Shown piece by piece: positions 24,676-32,574 of a stretch of DNA of 64,000 nucleotides. Position 1 is the first letter of the stretch. The number at the start of each line of letters is the position of its first letter. The stretch lies in NCBI GenBank assembly GCA_019416425.1, contig DXXK01000095.1, positions 56,991-120,990 of the forward strand. Reading direction: 5' to 3'. The notes under the pieces were generated by a model that had not been told where the DNA came from, did not search any database, and was given only the letters and a program-made list of their open reading frames with translations. The position numbers and the translations under genes are program-made. The stretch is from Bacteroidales bacterium. Its GTDB lineage: Bacteria; Bacteroidota; Bacteroidia; Bacteroidales; Muribaculaceae.

Positions 24676-25974
24676 TTAGTTTCTCTTTAAGAGGTAATGC
24701 ATGTAAAGGAAATCTTCAAGATGATCCTTTGCAAGCATGCAGCTACTCTTCTCTTTCTTGTTATTATCTTTTATTCTAATGCGTTGACAGCCTCCGTTGC
24801 ATACAGGAAGCAAGACGCATTTCAAACACTCATCATCCTCAAACTGTGAGGCTCCGGCAATATATTGAAGGTGTAACTTCATGTTTGAAGCTGTCTCCCC
24901 AATTTTTCCTACTATTTTAGTTTCATCACCCACATCATTCCAGCAGTCATAGACCTCTCCCTCCGGGCCTATCACAAACGAGGATATATTACGCGCCGTA
25001 CACATACTCATCCGCGCCTTAGGGAAGAAGTCTATATACCTCAATCCATGATCATTGTACAAGCCGACAAGAAACCTTATGACTTCCTCACGATCACAGA
25101 CATCACATGGTGAAGCTACCTGACGAATATCGGACGATGTTACTTCACCGTCTGTCTGAACAATGCCGGGGTATATATCAATATTAGGATGATTCAGAGA
25201 AATAAGCTCCTTATAGATTTCGATAAAATCATCCCTGTTTGTCTTGTCAATATTGACCCTGACAGCAATCCTTAACTTAGGATCCAGATTCCTGCATCTT
25301 TCGATATTCTTGATGATTACATCATATGTCGGGCCTCCATCCGCCAGATGCCGTCTTGAATCATGAATCTCACGCCTGCCGTCAAGAGTGATCTGCAATC
25401 GTCTGATACATAGTGGTTCCAAGGATTTAATCACCTCATCCGTAAGCAAGTAGCCATTTGTGATCATGCCTGCTTCGTAAGGCTTACCGATACCTTTCAG
25501 CTTTCCAGTCAGGCTCTTGATAATATTGAATCCAAGCAATGGCTCGCCACCGAACCACGTTACAAAGATTCGTTGACTTCCTACACTGTTACGGACAAGT
25601 TCCATTATCCTGTCCTCTACCTCATCCGTCATATATTTAGGACGGTGTTCCTTCTCAAAGCAATAAGGACATCTGAAATTACATGCCAATGTCGGATTGA
25701 TTGTAAGCGATAACGAATGACGAGAGAATCTTCTGATATCATCCATATACCGTATACGCGTCAACTCATAAGCATCGTCTGTTTCAATGGCCTTCATATG
25801 CTTTAGTTGAGTTCTGATTTCTTCATCCTCAACCGGCATATTGTCCATGAACTTTCTTCTCAGATCCAAATAAGTTTCTTTAGAAAGTCTTGCGAAACTA
25901 TTGGTAAGAGAACAATATAGGAAATAGTTCTCTCCCCTGTTGAAAAACACATTGTATTTAGACCAGTTCTTCAT
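24676..25974 (-). CDS. Radical SAM/SPASM peptide maturase 2
   Basis: 432 residues, the same length as maturase 1. N-terminal leader-binding-type region (YNVFFNRGENYFLYCSL), radical SAM motif CNFRCPYC (Cys98, 102, 105), WFGGEPLLG, and SPASM motifs CTARNISSFVIGPEGEVYDC, CVLLPVCNGGC within CLKCVLLPVCNGGC, and a last Cys in SSCMLAKD. The catalytic core matches maturase 1 closely, while the segment around residues 225-300 (VQTDGEVTSSDIRQVASPC) differs and is longer. This could reflect adaptation to a different core peptide. It heads its own operon behind a promoter almost identical to that of unit 1. The exact bond formed is unknown. Confidence 0.96.
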   Translation of the reverse strand: MKNWSKYNVFFNRGENYFLYCSLTNSFARLSKETYLDLRRKFMDNMPVEDEEIRTQLKHMKAIETDDAYELTRIRYMDDIRRFSRHSLSLTINPTLACNFRCPYCFEKEHRPKYMTDEVEDRIMELVRNSVGSQRIFVTWFGGEPLLGFNIIKSLTGKLKGIGKPYEAGMITNGYLLTDEVIKSLEPLCIRRLQITLDGRREIHDSRRHLADGGPTYDVIIKNIERCRNLDPKLRIAVRVNIDKTNRDDFIEIYKELISLNHPNIDIYPGIVQTDGEVTSSDIRQVASPCDVCDREEVIRFLVGLYNDHGLRYIDFFPKARMSMCTARNISSFVIGPEGEVYDCWNDVGDETKIVGKIGETASNMKLHLQYIAGASQFEDDECLKCVLLPVCNGGCQRIRIKDNNKKEKSSCMLAKDHLEDFLYMHYLLKRN

Positions 25975-26005
25975 ATTTCTTCATATAACCTTAGATTCAA
26001 TTCCA

Positions 26006-26222
26006 TGCAAAGTTACAACGGAAACGGCTTAACACGCAAAATAAAAGTTTCATGTTTTACAAAACACAGTCTTTGTATATCATTGATTATCAATATTTAC
26101 AAATTAATATATAAAAAATTTTTAGAAACGAGCTTCCGTGACATTGACCTCTGCTTATTTTGTCATGGGTCATGAATGAAACACCAATGCCTGCATAGGT
26201 ACAGAATTTCAATTCGAAAGAC
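26006..26222. repeat. Duplicated upstream region, copy 2
   Basis: Counterpart of 21161-21382: close identity over about 195 bp, fading around 26222. It holds the unit 2 promoter and box. The remaining stretch, 26223-26451, shows no gene, hairpin or repeat that I can support. Confidence 0.85.
26008..26054 (-). promoter_or_regulatory. Promoter and CATGAAAC box of peptide unit 2
   Basis: Minus strand: -7 TAACTTTG (26008-26015), 21-nt spacer, -33 TTTG (26037-26040), six bases, then CATGAAAC (26047-26054). Spacing is identical to unit 1. Confidence 0.8.
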
Positions 26223-26451
26223 TTGCTTAACAATGTCTGTGACTCTTTTCATATGCATGTTAGGTTAATCTATATTTAAGCCGTGTCGAACAGTGGATAG
26301 GAACGGCAATACTTCTCGACTTATAATTAGCAAAAGAAGAACTGCCAAGTCAAGTCTAAATCGCAATACATTAATTCAATGGCATTTACCAGCACACAAC
26401 GTCATTCACAGGTGTCCGTTTTCGGACAGTTCCCCGCTCCACTCCCGTTTT

Positions 26452-26753
26452 CATGGCGCGCAAAGCCGCAAAGGGCTCCGCATCGCTCTCAAAAAAAGCT
26501 TGCAATGGAAGCCGTTGCGGCATGCAGCCTGAGGCGTTCCCCTACCTGCGCCAAGCTCGCCAAGGGTTATGGATAACCTTGGACGCGGAGATCGCTAAGC
26601 CGTCCGGATGGCTTGACGCCCTTGGCGTCGGGAATCCCGATTCCATCGCGGCCTTGGCGGGAGCGCCTACACTCCGGATGGCCGAGCTGACGGACGACCG
26701 GGTTGACGACACATCCTCCGATGACCTTCTTTGCGGCTTTGCGCGCGCCCCAC
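26452..26753. repeat. MITE-like palindromic element, copy R2
   Basis: About 302 bp with inverted ends (GGCGCGCAAAGCCGCAAAGG ... TTTGCGGCTTTGCGCGCGCC) and internal palindromes CCAAGGGTTATGGATAACC, AAGCCGTCCGGATGGCTT and GACGCCCTTGGCGTC. Orientation is opposite to R1 and R5. It lies directly beyond the 3' end of the GxxExxY gene, 32 bp from its stop. It has no coding content. Confidence 0.82.
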
Positions 26754-26785
26754 AAGTCAACCGGATGACGGGATGAGAAGCTGCG

Positions 26786-27172
26786 TTATAATCCGTTGAC
26801 AACCCGCTCGATGCCTTCCGACACCTTTTTGCGATTAAAATTAATGAGTAGTCCTAATTTCTTATTACTGAGGCGAAGATACGTTAAGAGCTGCTTAAAA
26901 TATAATGGATTATTGTTTTCCGTGGATTTCAGTTCCAGAATAACCTCGTCTTCTACGATTAGGTCTGCCCGGTATCCTCTGTCAAGCATGACTCCTTTGT
27001 ATAGGAATGGTATTTCAACTTCTGTTTTTGCAGACAGTCCACGCTGGTGTAATTCATACATTAATGCCACTCGGTAGGTATTCTCTAAAAGTCCTGGCCC
27101 AAGAATACGGTGAACCTCCAGGGCTGCCCCGATTATTTTGTAGCTCAGGTCATTAATTTCTTCGCGATTCAT
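26786..27172 (-). CDS. GxxExxY-family protein (PD-(D/E)XK nuclease-like)
   Basis: 128 residues matching the GxxExxY family: the name motif GLLENTY (about 27-33) and a nuclease-like core RADLIVEDEVILELKS that supplies the D...ExK pattern of PD-(D/E)XK enzymes, then LLTYLRLSNKKLGLLINFN. The biological role of the family is not established; the fold suggests DNA cleavage or binding. The gene sits between two copies of the MITE-like element in the same orientation (R2 after its stop, R3 89 bp before its start). It interrupts the otherwise continuous peptide locus, which suggests that it arrived as a mobile unit. Confidence 0.9.
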   Translation of the reverse strand: MNREEINDLSYKIIGAALEVHRILGPGLLENTYRVALMYELHQRGLSAKTEVEIPFLYKGVMLDRGYRADLIVEDEVILELKSTENNNPLYFKQLLTYLRLSNKKLGLLINFNRKKVSEGIERVVNGL

Positions 27173-27260
27173 ATTTAGTAAGTTAGAATATTCGCAAAAA
27201 TAATCAATTTAATTGGAATCGGCAATAGCAGATGCCATGGCTGGAGGGGCAATGCACGTG

Positions 27261-27557
27261 TGGTGGCGCACAAAGCCGCAAAGGGCTCCGCATTGTTATC
27301 AAAACAGGCGGGAATGGAAATCGGTATGGCACGCGGTGTGATGGGCTCACTGCCGCGCCAAGCTCGCCAAGGGTTATGGATAACCTTGGACGCGGAGATC
27401 GCTAAGCCGTCCGGATGGCTTGGCGCCCTTGGCGTCGGGAATCATGATTCCATCGCTGCCTTGGCGGGAGCGCTGACACTCCGGATGGCCGAGCTGACGG
27501 ACGACCGGGTTGACGACACATCCTCCGAGGGCCACCTTTGCGGCTTTGCGCGCGCCA
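27261..27557. repeat. MITE-like palindromic element, copy R3
   Basis: About 297 bp in the same orientation as R2, with GGCGCACAAAGCCGCAAAGG at the left end and TTTGCGGCTTTGCGCGCGCC at the right. Long blocks such as CTAAGCCGTCCGGATGGCTT are shared with R2. Confidence 0.82.
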
Positions 27558-27581
27558 AAGTCAACAGTATGACGGGATAAG

Positions 27582-27758
27582 AACCTTGGACGCGGAGATC
27601 GCTAAACCGTCCGGATGGCTTGGCGCCCTTGGCGTCGGGAATCATGATTCCATCGCGACCTTGGCGGAAGCGCCTGCACTCCGGATGGCCGGGTTGACGA
27701 ATGACCGGCTTGACGATACATCATCCGACGGCCCCTTTGCGGCTTTGCGCGCGCCCCA
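27582..27758. repeat. Partial tandem copy of the MITE-like element (R3')
   Basis: About 177 bp repeating the right-hand part of R3 from CCTTGGACGCGGAGATCGCT to the terminal TTTGCGGCTTTGCGCGCGCC. It has about one difference in ten bases and lacks the left end. It is separated from R3 by about 25 bp and extends towards the stop of the DUF3405-like gene at 27836. Confidence 0.78.
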
Positions 27759-27835
27759 CGAGCAGGCCGGACACCACCAGGCCATCCGGATCAAGATTGC
27801 GCGAGATCCTCGCGCTCATGGCGGCTTCACCGGAA

Positions 27836-28618
27836 TCAGTCCTTGACCGGGTGGTACAGCATATGCGAGTCAGGAACAATCTCATCCCTCTTGAACACAG
27901 GGGCGTGACGCATCGTGCCCAGTGGATCAGGAACGTCCGCATCGTAGAACATTCCCCTCCTCTCCTCGGGAGTAAATGCGCCGCAGGCGCCGATATCCTC
28001 TATTTTAAATCCATCCCGGTCAAGGATTGTAGGAATAGTAACCTCATGATGCCCTCCCCATCCGGTCCGGAATCTCAGGTCGAGATGCGAAAACGCCCGG
28101 TCGCTTAAACGATATATCGGATTGAACGACTTTACCCTCTCCCGGTACGGCACATAACCACCGATGCTTTTAAAAGCCGGCCACCAATACCAATAAGGAT
28201 TGTCCTTGTATCGCTCCATTCGGGTAGCTATGAAGTCCGCGTTTGATTCCGCCAATGCTGAAAACAACTCTCTCCAATCTCCGGCAAACTCAACATCGTA
28301 CTCGACGTTCCAGTAATGGGAATATCCCGGATACTGCTTCCAGAACCACATCGTAATGAAATGATTTGAACCCGGAATGATTGTCTCCTCCAGCGCCTCG
28401 TATCCCAATGTACACAGATCTTCAATCGTGAAACCGACGGCGTTCAAGGCATCAAGCTTTTGTATATCCTTCTCAGACAGATACTCCGAATCCTTCTGGT
28501 ACACAAAGAATGTGTCTCCGTATGGCTCGAAAGCTGATTTGAGAACATGTAATTTCTCTATCAGACTGTCATTCAATCTGTGAGTCACCAACAGTAGCGC
28601 CTGCCTGTTATTGTTCAT
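27836..28618 (-). CDS. DUF3405-like putative glycosyltransferase
   Basis: 260 residues. The core YSHYWNVEYDVEFAGDWREL, with an acidic cluster placed like the metal site of GT-A enzymes, and the preceding FITMWFWKQYPGYSH are characteristic of DUF3405, a family regarded as glycosyltransferase-like. The start, RQALLLVTHRLND, fits a GT-A first strand. It overlaps the upstream GT14/methyltransferase gene by ATGA, so the two are co-translated. Donor and acceptor are unknown. Its position just upstream of peptide unit 2, with only repeats and a GxxExxY gene between, makes peptide or exported-product glycosylation an attractive but unproven role. Confidence 0.75.
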   Translation of the reverse strand: MNNNRQALLLVTHRLNDSLIEKLHVLKSAFEPYGDTFFVYQKDSEYLSEKDIQKLDALNAVGFTIEDLCTLGYEALEETIIPGSNHFITMWFWKQYPGYSHYWNVEYDVEFAGDWRELFSALAESNADFIATRMERYKDNPYWYWWPAFKSIGGYVPYRERVKSFNPIYRLSDRAFSHLDLRFRTGWGGHHEVTIPTILDRDGFKIEDIGACGAFTPEERRGMFYDADVPDPLGTMRHAPVFKRDEIVPDSHMLYHPVKD

Positions 28619-30105
28619 TTTCCATTATTTATTGAATTTACATCTGATTTATTCCTTTCAAAGAACATCACGGTATTCCTGAACCGGGAATTTAACGCAA
28701 GACTCCGCAGATGGTTGGTGACAACCGCGCTGTACCTGAATCCTCTGCGGCTCATGTTGGATATGATGTAATCATTAGGCCTGCAGTTCACATGGCCGTC
28801 ACCATTCTGCCCGGGAACCGCCCAACTCAACAGAATATACCGGGATGAATTGCGCGCAAGATTGTCAAGAAAAACCTGTTCCTTTGCCTCGGGTATATGT
28901 TCACCGACTTCAAGACTCATCACAAGCTCGACAGGTTCCTCCGCCTCAAGCTCGTCCTCCAGAGCCACATGCTGGCAGTAGAATCCGTTGCTGAAGAAAT
29001 AAGACGACATCGTCTCGACATTGGGGTTTCCATCATAACCCTGGATTTCCACACCGTTATATAAAAGCAACCGGGTGTACCACCCAGGCCCGCAACCGAA
29101 GTCGATGGCCGTCCTGATTCCGGCAGTTCTCACCAGCCACAGTAGTCCTTGCGCTATACCACTGTCATATACATGTCCCTTGAATGAATCATGACGCCAC
29201 GCCCCGTTACTGCCGATCTCGATATTATCCTCCGAAAACACATATCGGTCCAGGAGATCATAAACCTCATTGGAATCCGGAATCCTGAACTTCCGTGCCC
29301 ACAGACAATCGGATGTCGCTATATGCCACCAATGCTTTCTTGTAAGAACTTCAGGATTCATCGCACCCTCCCTCCAGAAAATCAACCGCTTGTTGTCATT
29401 GACAACCGTTTCCCTGAATGGAGAGTTCATGATTACTGTCTGGAAGAAAATCTCGTCTGAGCCAAACGTATATCTCAGCCTCCGCAGTAACCGCTTTGCT
29501 GTATGGTTTCCATGAATCACATGAAAAGCGCATTCCCTCGTAATGGACATCCAGATAGACCCTCCGTATAGACGCGGGTAAAAACCGGGAATCCTGCGTC
29601 TGATTCCCAGTCTTTTTTGCCAATCGTTGACCTTTCGTATTATTCTGCGTCCTTTCTCCGTGCTGAAATCGAACAGGTCATAGAGCTGGTATCTTTCCAG
29701 TCTCTCGAACGTTCCTTGATTCCATCTGGAATACGGCAGCTGATGGTACTCTATGAATTGCTTCCCGTTTTGGTTCTTGTAAAAGTCCTTAAGTTCCTGC
29801 AGTTTCTTAATCGGATAATCCTGGGCGCTACAAGTATGTATGTAATCAACTTTCTCATGCTTCAAGACAAGGCGCATCAGATAGAGCACGACACGTAGAA
29901 TATCAATTCCTCCCCAGTTGACCTTGTATTTTCTGTATACATGGACATTGGGATGCGATTGAACAAACACTTCTACCTCTTCCTTTAGGATATCCGATTT
30001 TTTATCTACATGGACATAGAAGGTAAAATCATCATCGAAAAACTCTACAAACTTTTCCAATTGACTGATATCCCGGTGACATAATATGACAAGCGCATGC
30101 TTCAT
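28615..30105 (-). CDS. GT14-type (core-2/I-branching) glycosyltransferase fused to a SAM methyltransferase
   Basis: 496 residues. The N-terminal 290 or so match the beta-1,6-N-acetylglucosaminyltransferase (core-2/I-branching) family: VILCHRDISQLEKF, YVHVDKKSD, NWGGIDILRVVLYL, CSAQDYPIK, YGGSIWMSITRECA and GSDEIFFQT. After a linker, about 325-480 is a class I methyltransferase with AIDFGCGPGWYTRLLL (SAM-binding glycine loop), VELVMSLEVGEHIPEAKE and ILLSWAVPGQNGDGHVN. One polypeptide would therefore add a sugar and methylate, perhaps capping the same glycan. It follows the DUF3244-like gene by 51 bp and overlaps the DUF3405-like gene by ATGA. An activity on cell-surface glycans is the alternative to a role in the peptide pathway. 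Confidence 0.85.
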   Translation of the reverse strand: MKHALVILCHRDISQLEKFVEFFDDDFTFYVHVDKKSDILKEEVEVFVQSHPNVHVYRKYKVNWGGIDILRVVLYLMRLVLKHEKVDYIHTCSAQDYPIKKLQELKDFYKNQNGKQFIEYHQLPYSRWNQGTFERLERYQLYDLFDFSTEKGRRIIRKVNDWQKRLGIRRRIPGFYPRLYGGSIWMSITRECAFHVIHGNHTAKRLLRRLRYTFGSDEIFFQTVIMNSPFRETVVNDNKRLIFWREGAMNPEVLTRKHWWHIATSDCLWARKFRIPDSNEVYDLLDRYVFSEDNIEIGSNGAWRHDSFKGHVYDSGIAQGLLWLVRTAGIRTAIDFGCGPGWYTRLLLYNGVEIQGYDGNPNVETMSSYFFSNGFYCQHVALEDELEAEEPVELVMSLEVGEHIPEAKEQVFLDNLARNSSRYILLSWAVPGQNGDGHVNCRPNDYIISNMSRRGFRYSAVVTNHLRSLALNSRFRNTVMFFERNKSDVNSINNGK

Positions 30106-30156
30106 ATCAGGGAATCGCTAAGCAGCTGATTACAATACAGTCCCGATGTCAGCCAT

Positions 30157-30531
30157 CTATTCACTGATCTGGATTTCTCCTGTCGCTATCCAGTCTTCTC
30201 CAAGTATCTCAATGGAATATAGTCCGGATTCTAATACCGGGAAGACAGTGTTGATTTCCGAGGAATAACCTGCAGGCATTCCATCCAGATACAAGTACAC
30301 CTCTCCTGCCTGCTCGCCATCGTAACTTATCACTATATTCTGCGCTTCTGCATCATACCAAGCCTGAATATCGATGTGAATTGGCATTCTATCCCGTATA
30401 GGAGTTGATGGTTTGCCTCCTTTGCTAATGTCAAGATCTATTCCTTGGGATTCGTCACCTTGCGAATCTCCGGCAATAACGGGTGAGGCTATCGCTAAAA
30501 ATGCGATAATGAATGTCAGTATTTTTTTCAT
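30157..30531 (-). CDS. DUF3244-like small secreted protein
   Basis: 124 residues: signal peptide MKKILTFIIAFLAIASPVIAG, an acidic low-complexity linker (GDSQGDESQG), and an Ig-like beta domain (IHIDIQAWYDAEAQNIVISY ... GEVYLYLDG ... GLYSIEILGEDWIATGEIQ). The ending, GEDWIATGEI, matches the Bacteroidales DUF3244 group of small secreted proteins often found beside peptide or regulator genes. Its promoter carries the same CATGAAAC box as the two peptide operons, so it is probably co-regulated with them. Possible roles are an immunity or sensing protein for the peptides or a periplasmic chaperone; none is proven. Confidence 0.75.
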   Translation of the reverse strand: MKKILTFIIAFLAIASPVIAGDSQGDESQGIDLDISKGGKPSTPIRDRMPIHIDIQAWYDAEAQNIVISYDGEQAGEVYLYLDGMPAGYSSEINTVFPVLESGLYSIEILGEDWIATGEIQISE

Positions 30532-30556
30532 TCCGTGTCTTACTGTGAATTTGATG

Positions 30557-30602
30557 CAAAATTACAGCATGAGGGATTCATCTGCAAATAAAAAGTTTCA
30601 TG
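30557..30602 (-). promoter_or_regulatory. Promoter and CATGAAAC box of the DUF3244-like operon
   Basis: Minus strand: -7 TAATTTTG (30557-30564), 20-nt spacer, -33 TTTG (30585-30588), six bases, CATGAAAC (30595-30602). The box-to-promoter distance is the same as in both peptide units, although the rest of the region is unrelated. That favours a true operator over shared ancestry. Confidence 0.78.
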
Positions 30603-30694
30603 GATGGTATTTTTATTCTATTGGCAATAAGACAAATACCAAATTTAAAACAGCAAATTTTGGAATACCGCTCACAAGACTTTCATATTTGCCG

Positions 30695-32494
30695 TTATTT
30701 CAGCTCGTCGAGACGCTTGCGGATGAATATGCCTATGTTTGTTGAGTTTTTCTCCAACCCTAATTTCTTGCGGATCGCGCTGCTCATGTTGACATGACTC
30801 GGTTTCTTGATATAGTTGCCCACTTCCTTACCCCTGAGGCCCAAAGCATAGAGACAGGCATAGTTGATCTCTTTGAGCGTCAATCCATGCTCTGCAAGAT
30901 AGGCGTAGAACCGTGGATGCGATGCCTTGAACGCAAGCCGGGTAGAATCCATAAAGGATTCCGTATCCTCCTTGATCGCCTCAATCCGGTCATGGAAGGT
31001 TCCTTCGGTGTTATCCCTCGATGCAATAAGCCCCGCAAACAAGCTGTTCAGCAATCCCAAGCGTTTCTGCAGCACCTCGCGGATGTCCTGCGACATATTC
31101 ATCTGGGTATCCAGCATATCCCGAAGACGCTCGCTTTCATCCTCAAGTGCCGCGAGCCGGTTCGCCTGATTCTCGATTTCCAGCTCTTTCTTCTCCCTTT
31201 CGAGTCGCAGATTCTCGTTTTCAAGTCCAAGCCTTTCCTGTTCGATTCTAAGCCGCTCCTGTTCAGCCTCTAATTTCTCGTTCTCCAGTCTCTCCGACTC
31301 GGCAATCTGACGTGCCAATCTTTTCTGGATTCCGGAGCTGCGTAACAGCAATATCAGGATAACCACCGCCATGAGGAGGATAGCCAATCCTCCTATGCAT
31401 CCCCATATAATCCGCGACTTACGTATATTCTCCTGAGATGTCTGGAGTTCCATCTCATGCCTGTCCTCGATAAAGCGGATGCTTTTATTGAATTTGGTAA
31501 CATTGTTTTGACTGATTCTACTTCCAAAATCGACGTATATATTGAAAGCTTTCTCATAATTTCTCAAAGCTTCATATATAAAAACAGCAGTAGCCTCATA
31601 TTTAAGGGTATCGTACTCCTCCCCCGACTCATGCACCAAATTCAATATCTTGAGTGCCTTGTTATCGTCTTGAAGCCGGTTGTATGCCGATGCAAGATCC
31701 AGATAATCATTCATATCATATAAGGAATCCATCCTGGTTTTCTCCAGAAAGCTCCTTAATTCCCGGTCTGTGCCGAACTTCAAGATATAGGATAGCTTAT
31801 AACCGGTCAGCCGCTTGTTTTCATTCTCATCAATTTCATCATAGCCCTTTAGGATGTTCATCATACTGTCAGCCTTGACCTTGTCGTTCAAAAGAATCGC
31901 TATGTTTAATGCGTCAAGACGCCTGATAAAGCCAAGTCGATTTAGTGACAGGCCTTCATATATCGTGGCGGCATCACGATAGTGACGGTAAGAAAGATTG
32001 AAATCATAAAAGTCATAATATACTCTTGCCAAAACCACATGAGCCCTTGCCAGGGTCAGCGAGTCGCTGCATTCATTGGCCATGTCTATGCATTTCAGCA
32101 TCGAACGCGATGCTTTGCTGCGGTCATTGGCATTCAGATAAATGATTCCCTGGTAATACAGCGTCTTCAGCTTCTCGTCGGGTGTTCCCTTCTTCAGATA
32201 GTAGTCGATCGCGGGCTGCAGCACATCGAACCGGGTGGTGTCGATGTAGTTCCTGTCCATGGCCTGCGACATCAGGAGCGCGTAACGGGCCTTTTCCTCC
32301 CTCCCCTTCAATACGGAGGCATCGATTCCCCTCAGCACGGCAAGAGCCGAGTCGGGATGCTCCTCCATGACCATTTCAGCCATGCCCAACTGCTCCCATG
32401 CCGGGGAATGTCCGCCGCATCCTGCCAGCAACGCCGACAGGACCATAATAAGGAATATGATTATCTTCGATAATTGTCTTGAAAACTTCATCAT
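30695..32494 (-). CDS. Membrane-anchored TPR regulator with C-terminal HTH
   Basis: 599 residues from the chosen start; the upstream part of the open frame runs inside trkH and is not coding. Order: lipoprotein-type signal (MVLSALLAGC), TPR repeats (about 30-350), one transmembrane helix (362-384), a long Glu/Arg-rich coiled coil (about 388-465), and a C-terminal domain with a LuxR-like helix-turn-helix (LTLKEINYACLYALGLRGKEVGNYI ... AIRKKLGL, about 539-580). This architecture is a common Bacteroidales one-component membrane regulator that senses outside and binds DNA inside. It is directly upstream of the DUF3244-like gene and is the best candidate to read the CATGAAAC box. A TTTG/TAATTTTA promoter-like pair precedes the start. 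Confidence 0.85.
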   Translation of the reverse strand: MMKFSRQLSKIIIFLIMVLSALLAGCGGHSPAWEQLGMAEMVMEEHPDSALAVLRGIDASVLKGREEKARYALLMSQAMDRNYIDTTRFDVLQPAIDYYLKKGTPDEKLKTLYYQGIIYLNANDRSKASRSMLKCIDMANECSDSLTLARAHVVLARVYYDFYDFNLSYRHYRDAATIYEGLSLNRLGFIRRLDALNIAILLNDKVKADSMMNILKGYDEIDENENKRLTGYKLSYILKFGTDRELRSFLEKTRMDSLYDMNDYLDLASAYNRLQDDNKALKILNLVHESGEEYDTLKYEATAVFIYEALRNYEKAFNIYVDFGSRISQNNVTKFNKSIRFIEDRHEMELQTSQENIRKSRIIWGCIGGLAILLMAVVILILLLRSSGIQKRLARQIAESERLENEKLEAEQERLRIEQERLGLENENLRLEREKKELEIENQANRLAALEDESERLRDMLDTQMNMSQDIREVLQKRLGLLNSLFAGLIASRDNTEGTFHDRIEAIKEDTESFMDSTRLAFKASHPRFYAYLAEHGLTLKEINYACLYALGLRGKEVGNYIKKPSHVNMSSAIRKKLGLEKNSTNIGIFIRKRLDELK

Positions 32495-32574
32495 GGAAAT
32501 CCGGTTAGTTCCTTTTGTAAAATTACACAAAAAAGTGCAACCAACCAAATTAATCACCGAATTTACCATGTGCG

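Noticed and set aside
26453..27846. Several 90-110-residue frames with phrases like GFPTPRASSHPDG and FARAPQVN
   Set aside because: They lie entirely inside the palindromic repeats, occur on both strands of each copy and change frame between copies; not proteins.
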